From Streptomyces olivochromogenes (GTDB lineage: Bacteria > Actinomycetota > Actinomycetes > Streptomycetales > Streptomycetaceae): a stretch of DNA of 64,000 nt. The stretch spans positions 187,829-251,828 of the forward strand of contig NZ_KQ948457.1 in assembly GCF_001514115.1 (NCBI RefSeq), read 5' to 3'. This document shows positions 33,709 through 40,349 of the stretch, one piece after another; position 1 is the first letter of the stretch; the number at the start of each line of letters is the position of its first letter. A model generated the notes under the pieces. That model was given only the letters and a program-made list of their open reading frames with translations. It made no database searches and had not been told where the DNA came from. Made by a program: the position numbers and the translations under genes.

Positions 33709-34071
33709 ATGAGCACCCTGCAGACGATCCATGACGTGCCCGTGATGATGTGCGCCGCCGAGGGCGAGGTCATCGGAGGCGAGGGCGACGTCCTGGATCT
33801 CATCGGCAACGCCTCCTACCAGGGTGCCCAGTGGGTGGTCATTCCCGCCGAGCGGTTCGACGAGGCGTTCTTCCAGCTGCGTACCCGCGTGGCCGGTGGC
33901 ATCGTCCAGAAGTTCGCGAACTACCGGATGGCACTCGTCGTCCTCGGCGACATCTCCCGTCACACGGAGGTCAGTTCGGCGCTGCGGGACTTCGTCCGTG
34001 AGTGCAACCGGGGGCGGCAGACCTGGTTCCTCACCGATATCGAGGAACTGCGGGAACGCCTGAAGGGCTGA
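33709..34071 (+). CDS. DUF4180 domain protein
   Basis: The 120-aa soluble protein matches the DUF4180 pattern: VIPAERFDEAFFQLRTRVAGGIVQKFANYRMALVVLGDISRH, then RDFVRECNRGRQTWFLTDIEELRERL. DUF4180 proteins have no known activity and often lie near regulators and transporters. A -10-like TAGCCT (33694-33699) lies 9 nt before ATG 33709, without a ribosome site, so the message may be almost leaderless. The stop lies within a run of 8-bp repeats. Confidence 0.8.
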   Translation: MSTLQTIHDVPVMMCAAEGEVIGGEGDVLDLIGNASYQGAQWVVIPAERFDEAFFQLRTRVAGGIVQKFANYRMALVVLGDISRHTEVSSALRDFVRECNRGRQTWFLTDIEELRERLKG

Positions 34072-34108
34072 AGGGCTGAAGGGCTGACGGGCTGACGGGC
34101 TGAAGGGT
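34061..34108. repeat. 8-bp tandem repeat, six units
   Basis: Units TGAAGGGC x3, TGACGGGC x2 and TGAAGGGT span the end of the DUF4180 gene, and its TGA is the start of unit 2. The period is not a multiple of three, but the stop is fixed by the first junction, so copy-number change would not alter the protein. Confidence 0.9.
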
Positions 34109-34174
34109 CAATGGCTGGGGGTCACTGGCCGAAGGGCTGGGCGTGTTGGGCCGTGGCGTTGTCGGCATCCGAGC

Positions 34175-34834
34175 TCATGACCGTTCCGGCTTTCGGGCGA
34201 GGAACGTGGCGACCGTCCTCTTGGCTCCCTCGCCCGGCTCCTGCACCAGCCGCGCCGTGACGACGAGCCCGGCCCGCTCCAACAGCTCGGCGACCCGGTC
34301 CGGCGGCAACAGGTAGGACTCGAAGGACACCGGATGGCCGCCGTACGCCTGCGTCGGACGCAGACGTTCCCCGGATCCCACGTAACCGGCGATCATCAGA
34401 CGGCCGCCGGGCGCGAGCGTGCGACGGAACTCGGCGAACACGACGGGCAACAACTCCGGTGGCGTGTGGTGGACGGAGTAGTAGGCGAGGATGCCGCCGA
34501 GCTCGTCGTCATCGAGGGGCAGCTCGGTCATCGACCCGACGGTGAAACGCAGACCCGGGTGGGCCCGACGGGCCAGCTCGACCATCGCGGGCGAGAGGTC
34601 GATGCCGAAGGCGGACACCCCCAGGCCGGCGAGATGAGCCGTCACCCGGCCGGGCCCGCATCCCAGGTCCGCGAGGGCGCCGACGTCGGCCGTCCGCACC
34701 GTCTCGGCGAACGCGACGAGCATCGCGCGCGACAGCGGATCCAGCTGCGCCGGGGTCTTGACCTGTTCGGCGTAGTCGGCGGCGACCCTGTCGTACGACT
34801 CCCGGACGGCGGCGAGGTAGGCGAGATCAGTCAC
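34175..34834 (-). CDS. Class I SAM-dependent methyltransferase
   Basis: The 219-aa protein uses GTG 34834 (VTDLAYLAAVRESYDRVAADYAE). TACAGT lies seven nt upstream as a leaderless -10, whereas the longer frame to 34909 is Arg/Gly-rich. Motif I is LADLGCGPGRVTAHLAGLG, followed by FGIDLSPAMVELAR and the Methyltransf_11 pattern LRFTVGSMTELPLDDDELGGILAYYSVHH. The substrate is unknown. It lies alone between the two ABC modules, convergent with DUF4180. Confidence 0.88.
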   Translation of the reverse strand: MTDLAYLAAVRESYDRVAADYAEQVKTPAQLDPLSRAMLVAFAETVRTADVGALADLGCGPGRVTAHLAGLGVSAFGIDLSPAMVELARRAHPGLRFTVGSMTELPLDDDELGGILAYYSVHHTPPELLPVVFAEFRRTLAPGGRLMIAGYVGSGERLRPTQAYGGHPVSFESYLLPPDRVAELLERAGLVVTARLVQEPGEGAKRTVATFLARKPERS

Positions 34835-34919
34835 GCGGGCGACTGTAGGGGAGGGCCCTCGACCTCCGTAACCACCAGCGCGTATGCGGGAGGTGATGTC
34901 ATCCCCCAAGCACGGCCCA

Positions 34920-34996
34920 GTGGTACCTCGGTACTACGGGCCGCACCTCATTGAGCTCCCGGGTACCACGGGTCCCGGTCCGTGGGCCCCTAGCGT
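34920..34996 (+). promoter_or_regulatory. GGTAC-type dyad and promoter of ABC module 2
   Basis: GTGGTACC (34920-34927) and GGTACTAC (34930-34937) form an inverted repeat with one mismatch. A further half-site GGTACCAC lies at 34962-34969, and a -10-like TAGCGT at 34991-34996. The layout suggests a response-regulator operator upstream of the promoter, plausibly for the regulator at 38331-39026. Confidence 0.5.
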
Positions 34997-35049
34997 GGCG
35001 AGTGAGCAGTCTGGCGGGGTCACGGCCCCCCGAGCGTGAGGGAAGAGCG

Positions 35050-35985
35050 ATGATCGAGGCACATCAGCTGACGAAGCGGTACGGGGAGAAGACGGCGGTC
35101 GACCGGCTCGACTTCGTCGTCAGGCCCGGCACGGTCACCGGCTTCCTGGGCCCGAACGGCGCGGGCAAGTCCACCACCATGCGCATGATCGTCGGACTGG
35201 ACGCGCCGTCCGGCGGCAGCGTGACGGTCAACGGCAAGCACTACGCCGAGCACACCGCGCCGCTCCAGGAGGTCGGCGCGCTGCTGGAGGCCAAGTCGAT
35301 CCACCCCGGCCGCTCCGCGTTCGACCACCTGATGGCGCAGGCCTACACCCACGGCATTCCGCGCCGCCGGGTGGAGGAGGTCATCGAGCTGACCGGTCTG
35401 CAGTCGGTGGCCAAGAAGCGCGCGGGCGCCTTCTCCCTCGGCATGGGCCAGCGGCTGGGTATCGCCGCGGCGCTCCTCGGCGACCCGGCCACCATCATGC
35501 TCGACGAGCCGGTCAACGGACTGGACCCCGAGGGCGTGCTGTGGATCCGCAACCTGCTGACCGGACTCGCGGCGGACGGACGTACGGTCTTCGTCTCCTC
35601 GCACCTGATGAGCGAGATGGCGCTGGTCGCCGACCACCTGATCGTCGTCGGCCGTGGTCGCCTGCTCGCCGACACCACCGTGCAGGAGCTGGTCCAGCAG
35701 GCCGGCGGCGACACCGTGACCGTGGCCTCCGACCGGTCGGCCCGCCTGCGCGAGGTGCTGGCCGGCCCCGGCGTCGAGATCACCGGCGAGGTCGGCTCCG
35801 AGGAACTGCATGTGACGGGCCTGTCCGCGCGGGCCATCGGTCTCAAGGCCGCCGAGCACGGCATCCCCCTGTTCGAGCTCAGCTCCCGGACCGTCTCGCT
35901 GGAACAGGCGTTCATGGACCTGACCCGTGACGCCGTCGAGTACCACGCCACCGCCACCGTCGAGGCCCCCGGGAGGGCGGCATGA
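35050..35985 (+). CDS. ABC transporter ATP-binding protein (module 2)
   Basis: The 311-aa ATPase starts at ATG 35050 after GAGGGAAGAGCG. It has Walker A GPNGAGKSTT, signature SLGMGQRLGIAAALLGDP, Walker B IMLDEPVNGLDPEG and SSHLMSE. It is strongly similar along its length to the module 1 ATPase at 30280. It overlaps the permease by ATGA and precedes the kinase and regulator in the same direction, so transporter and sensor are in one operon here but in divergent operons in module 1. Confidence 0.93.
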   Translation: MIEAHQLTKRYGEKTAVDRLDFVVRPGTVTGFLGPNGAGKSTTMRMIVGLDAPSGGSVTVNGKHYAEHTAPLQEVGALLEAKSIHPGRSAFDHLMAQAYTHGIPRRRVEEVIELTGLQSVAKKRAGAFSLGMGQRLGIAAALLGDPATIMLDEPVNGLDPEGVLWIRNLLTGLAADGRTVFVSSHLMSEMALVADHLIVVGRGRLLADTTVQELVQQAGGDTVTVASDRSARLREVLAGPGVEITGEVGSEELHVTGLSARAIGLKAAEHGIPLFELSSRTVSLEQAFMDLTRDAVEYHATATVEAPGRAA

Positions 35986-36830
35986 GCACCATCACTGTCA
36001 CCGACAGCGCCGCGCCCGCACCGGCGCGGACCGCACGTCCCGAGTACAAGGTCACCGGCCGGCGCGTGCTGCGCTCGGAGTGGGCCAAGCTGTGGTCCCT
36101 GCGCTCCACCTGGATCACCCTCGGTCTGGGCCTGCTGTTCCTGGTCGCGTTCGGCGTGATCGCCGCCGCGCACTACAAGTCCCAGATCAACTCCGGTGAG
36201 CGGCTGCGCCCGGACGACGCCACGGCCACCGCGCTCAGCCTCTCCGTGTTCGGCACGAACTTCGCCCAGCTGGCGCTCGGTGTCCTGGGCGTGCTGGTCA
36301 CCGCCGGTGAGTACTCCACCGGAATGATCCGCTCCACGCTGGCCGCCGTCCCGCGCCGCCTGCCGGTGCTGTGGTCCAAGGCGGCGGTGTTCGGCCTGGT
36401 CGCCCTCGTCGTCTCGACCATCGGCGTCTTCATCGCGTTCATGATCACCAGTGGGATCGTCTCCGGTACCCCGGCGGCCCTCACGATCTCCCACTCCGGT
36501 GTCGTGCGCAGCCTGCTGGGCGCGGGCCTCTACCTCGGCCTGGTCGGCGTGATCGGCACCGCTCTGGGCGCCCTGCTGCGCTCGGTCGCCGGCGGCATAT
36601 CGGTCCTGGTCGCCTCGCTGATGCTGATCCCCGGCCTGATCTCGCTGCTGCCGACCTCGTGGCAGGACAACATCAGCCCGTACCTGCCCAGCAACGCGGG
36701 TGAGGCGATGTTCGCGCTCACCCACGACTCGACGACCCTCGCGCCCACGGCCGGGCTCCTGGTCTTCCTCAGCTGGACCGTGCTCGCCCTGGCGGGCGCC
36801 GCCTACCGCCTCCTGCGCACCGACGCCTGA
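35982..36830 (+). CDS. ABC-2 permease (module 2)
   Basis: The 282-aa protein starts at ATG 35982 overlapping the ATPase stop. It has the pre-helix motif VLRSEWAKLWSLRSTW and six helices, including TAGEYSTGMIRSTLAAVPRR. It probably homodimerises, since only one permease gene is present, in contrast with the two of module 1. It lacks the extracellular insertion seen there. Confidence 0.9.
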   Translation: MSTITVTDSAAPAPARTARPEYKVTGRRVLRSEWAKLWSLRSTWITLGLGLLFLVAFGVIAAAHYKSQINSGERLRPDDATATALSLSVFGTNFAQLALGVLGVLVTAGEYSTGMIRSTLAAVPRRLPVLWSKAAVFGLVALVVSTIGVFIAFMITSGIVSGTPAALTISHSGVVRSLLGAGLYLGLVGVIGTALGALLRSVAGGISVLVASLMLIPGLISLLPTSWQDNISPYLPSNAGEAMFALTHDSTTLAPTAGLLVFLSWTVLALAGAAYRLLRTDA

Positions 36831-36895
36831 CGCCTGATGGAGAGACACCCCAAGAGACACACGGACGGGGAGGCGGCCGGACACACAATGGACAG

Positions 36896-36922
36896 GTGAC
36901 ACCCATGAACGCGGACCAGTGA
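36896..36922 (+). CDS. 8-codon upstream ORF coupled to the kinase gene
   Basis: GTG 36896 opens an eight-codon frame (MTPMNADQ) ending at TGA 36920-36922, overlapping the kinase start GTG 36919. CACAAT (36884-36889) lies six nt before it, in the position of a leaderless -10. It may couple translation into the kinase gene. The evidence is positional only. Confidence 0.3.
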   Translation: MTPMNADQ

Positions 36923-38334
36923 CCCCCATGAGCAACGACGACACCGCCCACCCGGGGGCACCCTCCGACCTGCCCCTGGCGGAGGCGGAGCTCCCCTGGA
37001 ACCACCCCCTGGCCCGTGGACTGTCCCGGCTCGGCCGACGGCTCAAGCAGGGCGACCGGAACCATCCGTGGGTCCTGGACACGGGCGTGATCGTGATCGT
37101 GGCGCTGATGTTCTGCGTGCCGGACCTGGTGCACGACGACGACGGCCGGCGACACGCCTTCGACGCCCAGGTCACCCACCTCCCCTGGCCGGTGACCGTC
37201 GCCCTGCAGGCCGGACTGGTCCTGCCGCTGCTGTGGCGGCGCCGAAGGCCGTCACTCGCCTTCGCCGTGATCGCCGCGGTACTCCTCCTCCAGGTGGCGC
37301 TGGGAGTCTGGCTGCGCGCCGACGTCGCCCTGCTGATCGCCCTCTACAGCCTGGTGCTGCACGGACAGCTCCGGCGGCTGCCCGTGGCCTGCGCGGTCAC
37401 CGCGGCCGCCCTGGGACTGGTCGCCCTGCGGCTGCCGTCCGCGGTGTCCGTCCTGGACGCGCTGTTCGTCCTGTTCAGCACGATCACCGCGGCGGTCGCG
37501 CTCGGTCTGGCCGTACGGATCCGGCGCGCCCAGCTCGCCGTCCTGCGCGACCGTGCGACCCGCCTGGAGATCGAACGCGACCAGCGCAGCAAGCTCGCCG
37601 CCGCCGCCGAACGCACCCGGGTGGCCCGCGAGATGCACGACATCGTCGGCCACAACCTCTCCGTCATCATCACGCTCGCCGACGGTGGCGCGTACGCGAC
37701 CGACATCGCACCGGAACGCGGCAAGCAGGCCCTGCTGCTCATCGGTGACACCGGGCGTCAGGCGCTGGGCGAACTGCGCCGCATGCTCGGCGTGCTGCGC
37801 GAGCAGACCCAGACCCCGGCCGCGCCCCAGCTCAGCCCCCAGCCGGGCATCGCGGACATCGACGCCCTGTGCGCCCGGATCCGCGCCGCCGGTCCCCAGG
37901 TCGTCTACCGCACGGGCGGCGAGCTGGACACCCTGGACCGCGGGGTCCAGCTGACGGTGTACCGCATAGTGCAGGAAGCACTCACCAACGCCCTCAAGCA
38001 CGCGGGCCACGACTCCCGCGTCGAGCTCGCGGTCGGCGTCAAGGACACGCGGCTGCACATCGACGTCCACGACAGCGGCCGGGGCGACGGTACGGTCCGT
38101 CCGGGGCCGTCCCAGGAGGAAGGACACGGACTCGCCGGCATGAGAGAACGCGCAGCCCTCTATGGCGGGACAGTCAGCGCGGGACCCGCCCCCGGCGGAG
38201 GATGGACGGTGCGGGCCACCCTCGACCTCACCCCCGTGGCCGAGACCCCGGCCGAGACCCCGGCCGAGACCTCGACCGAGACCCTGGCCGAGACCGATGT
38301 CACCCCGCCGGCCGCCACAGGCGGTGCGGTGTGA
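36919..38334 (+). CDS. Sensor histidine kinase (HisKA_3, module 2)
   Basis: The product is 471 aa from GTG 36919, or 468 from ATG 36928; neither has a ribosome site. Helices lie at about residues 55-70, 93-112, 115-135 and 145-190. The phospho-acceptor helix is ERTRVAREMHDIVGHNLSVII. The HATPase part has VQEALTNALKHAGHD, VHDSGRGDG and GHGLAGMRERA. The C-terminus is a repetitive ETPAETPAETSTETLAET tail encoded by 12-bp repeats. It partners with the regulator whose GTG overlaps its stop. Confidence 0.9.
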   Translation: MTPMSNDDTAHPGAPSDLPLAEAELPWNHPLARGLSRLGRRLKQGDRNHPWVLDTGVIVIVALMFCVPDLVHDDDGRRHAFDAQVTHLPWPVTVALQAGLVLPLLWRRRRPSLAFAVIAAVLLLQVALGVWLRADVALLIALYSLVLHGQLRRLPVACAVTAAALGLVALRLPSAVSVLDALFVLFSTITAAVALGLAVRIRRAQLAVLRDRATRLEIERDQRSKLAAAAERTRVAREMHDIVGHNLSVIITLADGGAYATDIAPERGKQALLLIGDTGRQALGELRRMLGVLREQTQTPAAPQLSPQPGIADIDALCARIRAAGPQVVYRTGGELDTLDRGVQLTVYRIVQEALTNALKHAGHDSRVELAVGVKDTRLHIDVHDSGRGDGTVRPGPSQEEGHGLAGMRERAALYGGTVSAGPAPGGGWTVRATLDLTPVAETPAETPAETSTETLAETDVTPPAATGGAV

Positions 38335-39026
38335 CCACCGTGCTCATCGTGGACGACCAGCCACTGCAACGCCTCGGCTTCCGGATGCTCCTGGAGAGCA
38401 CCCCCGACACCGAAGTCGTCGGCGAGGCGGCCCACGGCGCCGACGCCGTGCGCAGGGCCGCCGAACTGCGCCCGGACGTGATCCTCATGGACGTACGGAT
38501 GCCCGGCATGGACGGCATCGAGGCCACCCGTCGCGTGGTCGCCTCCGGTGACCGCTCCCGTGTCCTCATCCTGACCACGTTCGACCTGGACGAATACGCC
38601 CACGCGGCGCTGCGCGCGGGAGCCAGCGGATTCCTCCTCAAGGACGCCCACCCCGAGGAACTGCTGGCCGGCATCCGCGCGGTCGCGGCGGGCGACGCGG
38701 TCATCGCCCCCGCACTGACCCGCCGCCTGCTCGACGCCTACGCCAAGCACCTGCCCCGGGATGCGTCCGGCGGGCAGGGTGCGTCGGGTCCAAGGACGGC
38801 GGACGACCCCCGGGTGCGCGCTCTCACCGAACGGGAGTACGAGATCTTCGTCGCCATCGGCCAGGGCTGGAGCAACAGCGAGATCGCCGAGCGTCTGGTC
38901 GTCGCGGAATCCACCGTGAAGACCCATGTCGGCCGGGTCCTGGCGAAGGTGGGAGCCCGCGACCGCGTCCAGGCGGTCATCCTCGCCTACGACCTCGGCC
39001 TCGCCCATCCGAACCCACCCGACTAG
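38331..39026 (+). CDS. NarL/LuxR-type response regulator (module 2)
   Basis: The 231-aa protein uses GTG 38331 overlapping the kinase stop. The receiver domain has VDDQP, phospho-Asp in VILMDVRMPGMDG, and LTTF and LLKD. LuxR helix-turn-helix residues about 165-215 read LTEREYEIFVAIGQGWSNSEIAERLVVAESTVKTHVGRVL. Its likely target is the module 2 promoter with the GGTAC dyad. The stop codon lies in a 29-bp perfect tandem duplication. Confidence 0.92.
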   Translation: MTTVLIVDDQPLQRLGFRMLLESTPDTEVVGEAAHGADAVRRAAELRPDVILMDVRMPGMDGIEATRRVVASGDRSRVLILTTFDLDEYAHAALRAGASGFLLKDAHPEELLAGIRAVAAGDAVIAPALTRRLLDAYAKHLPRDASGGQGASGPRTADDPRVRALTEREYEIFVAIGQGWSNSEIAERLVVAESTVKTHVGRVLAKVGARDRVQAVILAYDLGLAHPNPPD

Positions 39027-39070
39027 CCAGGATCTGTCCGGACCCACCCGACTAGCCAGGATCTGTCCGG
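39013..39070. repeat. 29-bp perfect tandem duplication across the regulator stop codon
   Basis: Copies 39013-39041 and 39042-39070 are identical and contiguous. Copy 1 includes the end and stop codon of the response-regulator gene. Perfect identity indicates a recent duplication. Confidence 0.95.
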
Positions 39071-39099
39071 CGGCGGGGCGGCGTACGCGGGCATGCCGA

Positions 39100-39138
39100 G
39101 CGCCCGCCCTCCCGCTGGGGGAGTCAGAGGGCGGGCGC
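39100..39138. terminator. Bidirectional terminator between the regulator and YceI genes
   Basis: GCGCCCGCCCTC (39100-39111) pairs perfectly with GAGGGCGGGCGC (39127-39138) around a 15-nt loop, between convergent genes. Confidence 0.75.
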
Positions 39139-39166
39139 GCTCAGGGCACCGGTGTGAGTCGAGGGC

Positions 39167-39778
39167 TCAGGCCTTCTTGATCGCCGAGATGTCGAAGGTC
39201 AGCTTGATCTTGTCGGAGACGAGGACGCCACCGGTCTCCAGGGCCGCGTTCCAGGTGAGGCCCCACTCGGAGCGCAGGATCTCCGCCTTGCCCTCGAAGC
39301 CGACGCGCTCGTTGCCGAAGGGGTCCTTCGCGGAGCCGTTGAACTCCAGGTCGATGGAGAGCGGCTTGGTGACGCCGAGGATCGACAGCTCGCCGGTGAT
39401 CCGGTAGTCGTCGCCGCCGAGGGCCTCCGCCTTGGTGGAGCGGAAGGTCATCGTCGGGAACTCGTCGATCTTGAAGAAGTCGGAGCTCTTCAGGTGGCCG
39501 TCACGGTCCGCGGAGCCCGTCTCGATGCTTTCCATCTTGACGTCGATCGTGGCGGTGGACTTGGAGGGGTCGGTGCCGTCCAGGTGCAGGGTGCCGTCGA
39601 AGTCCTGGAAGTAGCCCTTGACGTTCGTCACCATGGCGTGACGGGCGACGAAACCGATCTCCGAGTGGGACGGGTCGATCGTGTATTCGCCGGTGAGCGC
39701 CGCGAGTTCGGGGCTCACAGCGGCGGGGGCCGTGGCGGCGGCGGGGGTGTCGGTGGTCTTGCGGCCGAAGATGCCCAT
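39167..39778 (-). CDS. YceI-family protein
   Basis: The 203-aa protein starts at ATG 39778 after CTAGGAGCACGTC. The YceI lipocalin-like barrel is clear: GEYTIDPSHSEIGFVARHAMVTNVKGYFQDFDG, HLKSSDFFKIDEFPTMTFRST, and DYRITGELSILGVTKPLSIDLEF. No signal peptide is present, so it is cytosolic, as is usual in Streptomyces. The family binds isoprenoid or amphiphilic ligands. It has a strong promoter with a perfect dyad in its leader, yet no MarR-type gene is adjacent. Confidence 0.92.
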   Translation of the reverse strand: MGIFGRKTTDTPAAATAPAAVSPELAALTGEYTIDPSHSEIGFVARHAMVTNVKGYFQDFDGTLHLDGTDPSKSTATIDVKMESIETGSADRDGHLKSSDFFKIDEFPTMTFRSTKAEALGGDDYRITGELSILGVTKPLSIDLEFNGSAKDPFGNERVGFEGKAEILRSEWGLTWNAALETGGVLVSDKIKLTFDISAIKKA

Positions 39779-39842
39779 GACGTGCTCCTAGGGGGACGGG
39801 TCGCGGTTTCGTCGGGAAGCCGAAAGCCGCGGCAGAGAGTTT

Positions 39843-39901
39843 GTTGAAGATTCAACGAGGCCAACAAGGGAGACAGTAGACCTATTCCGTTCAAGTTTCA
39901 A
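39843..39901 (-). promoter_or_regulatory. Promoter and GTTGAA-N2-TTCAAC operator of the YceI gene
   Basis: On the minus strand TTGAAA (39901-39896), a 17-nt spacer and TACTGT (39878-39873) form the promoter. About 15 nt downstream of the expected start lies a perfect dyad GTTGAAGATTCAAC (39843-39856), well placed for repression. Dyads of the TTGAA/TTCAA kind are typical MarR-family targets. Confidence 0.65.
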
Positions 39902-40349
39902 CATCATCCGCCATGTGTTTACGACGTTACGTCGCGCTTCGGCGCCCCGCTTCCCGGCGGTCACTCCCCGCACTCCCGCGGTGACAGCCGCACCTGTTCG
40001 CGATCCCGAGCGGAGGCTCGTCGTCCGGACCGCCGAGCCGGGCACCCCCTCCCGCGGCAGCCTGCGTATCCTCGCTACACCTGGACGGGGGTCGGGCCGG
40101 CGGCGCGGTGTACGCCGAACGGGTCACGTCCAAGGCCCCGTGTCACTCTAGGGATGGCATGGGCTCCTCACGAATGTGAGCGGGCTCTCAGCCCGCGGCT
40201 TTGTGTGACCTCTACAAGCCAGATGCCCTCTGAGCAGTCAGATCGCCTGCATGCCGTCACGGTTCTGTTCAGGGGTACCAGGAAAACGGGCCGGAGACTG
40301 TACGGAGTCGACGGCCCGGTTTTCTTGTTCGACTTCGTATGGTCGCTAC
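39902..40349. other. Gene-free stretch between the YceI gene and accB with RNA-like hairpins
   Basis: No convincing gene was found; open frames here are Arg/Pro-rich and lack ribosome sites. Adjacent small hairpins occur: CTCAC-GAAT-GTGAG (40167-40180) directly followed by CGGGCT-CTC-AGCCCG (40181-40195) and CGGCTTT, then the terminator at 40283-40323. The 150 nt between could be a small RNA or an accB leader. The -10-like TATGGT (40338-40343) sits six nt before ATG 40350, predicting a leaderless accB message. Confidence 0.4.
40283..40323 (+). terminator. Terminator just upstream of accB
   Basis: AAAACGGGCCG (40283-40293) pairs with CGGCCCGGTTTT (40312-40323) with one bulge and ends in T-rich TTTTCTTGTT. 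It lies only 27 nt before the accB start, so it ends an upstream transcript, attenuates accB, or both. Confidence 0.75.

Noticed and set aside
39915..40151. 78-aa open frame between the YceI gene and accB
   Set aside because: It is Arg/Pro/Thr-rich with no clear ribosome site and overlaps open frames on both strands. It has no recognisable motif.
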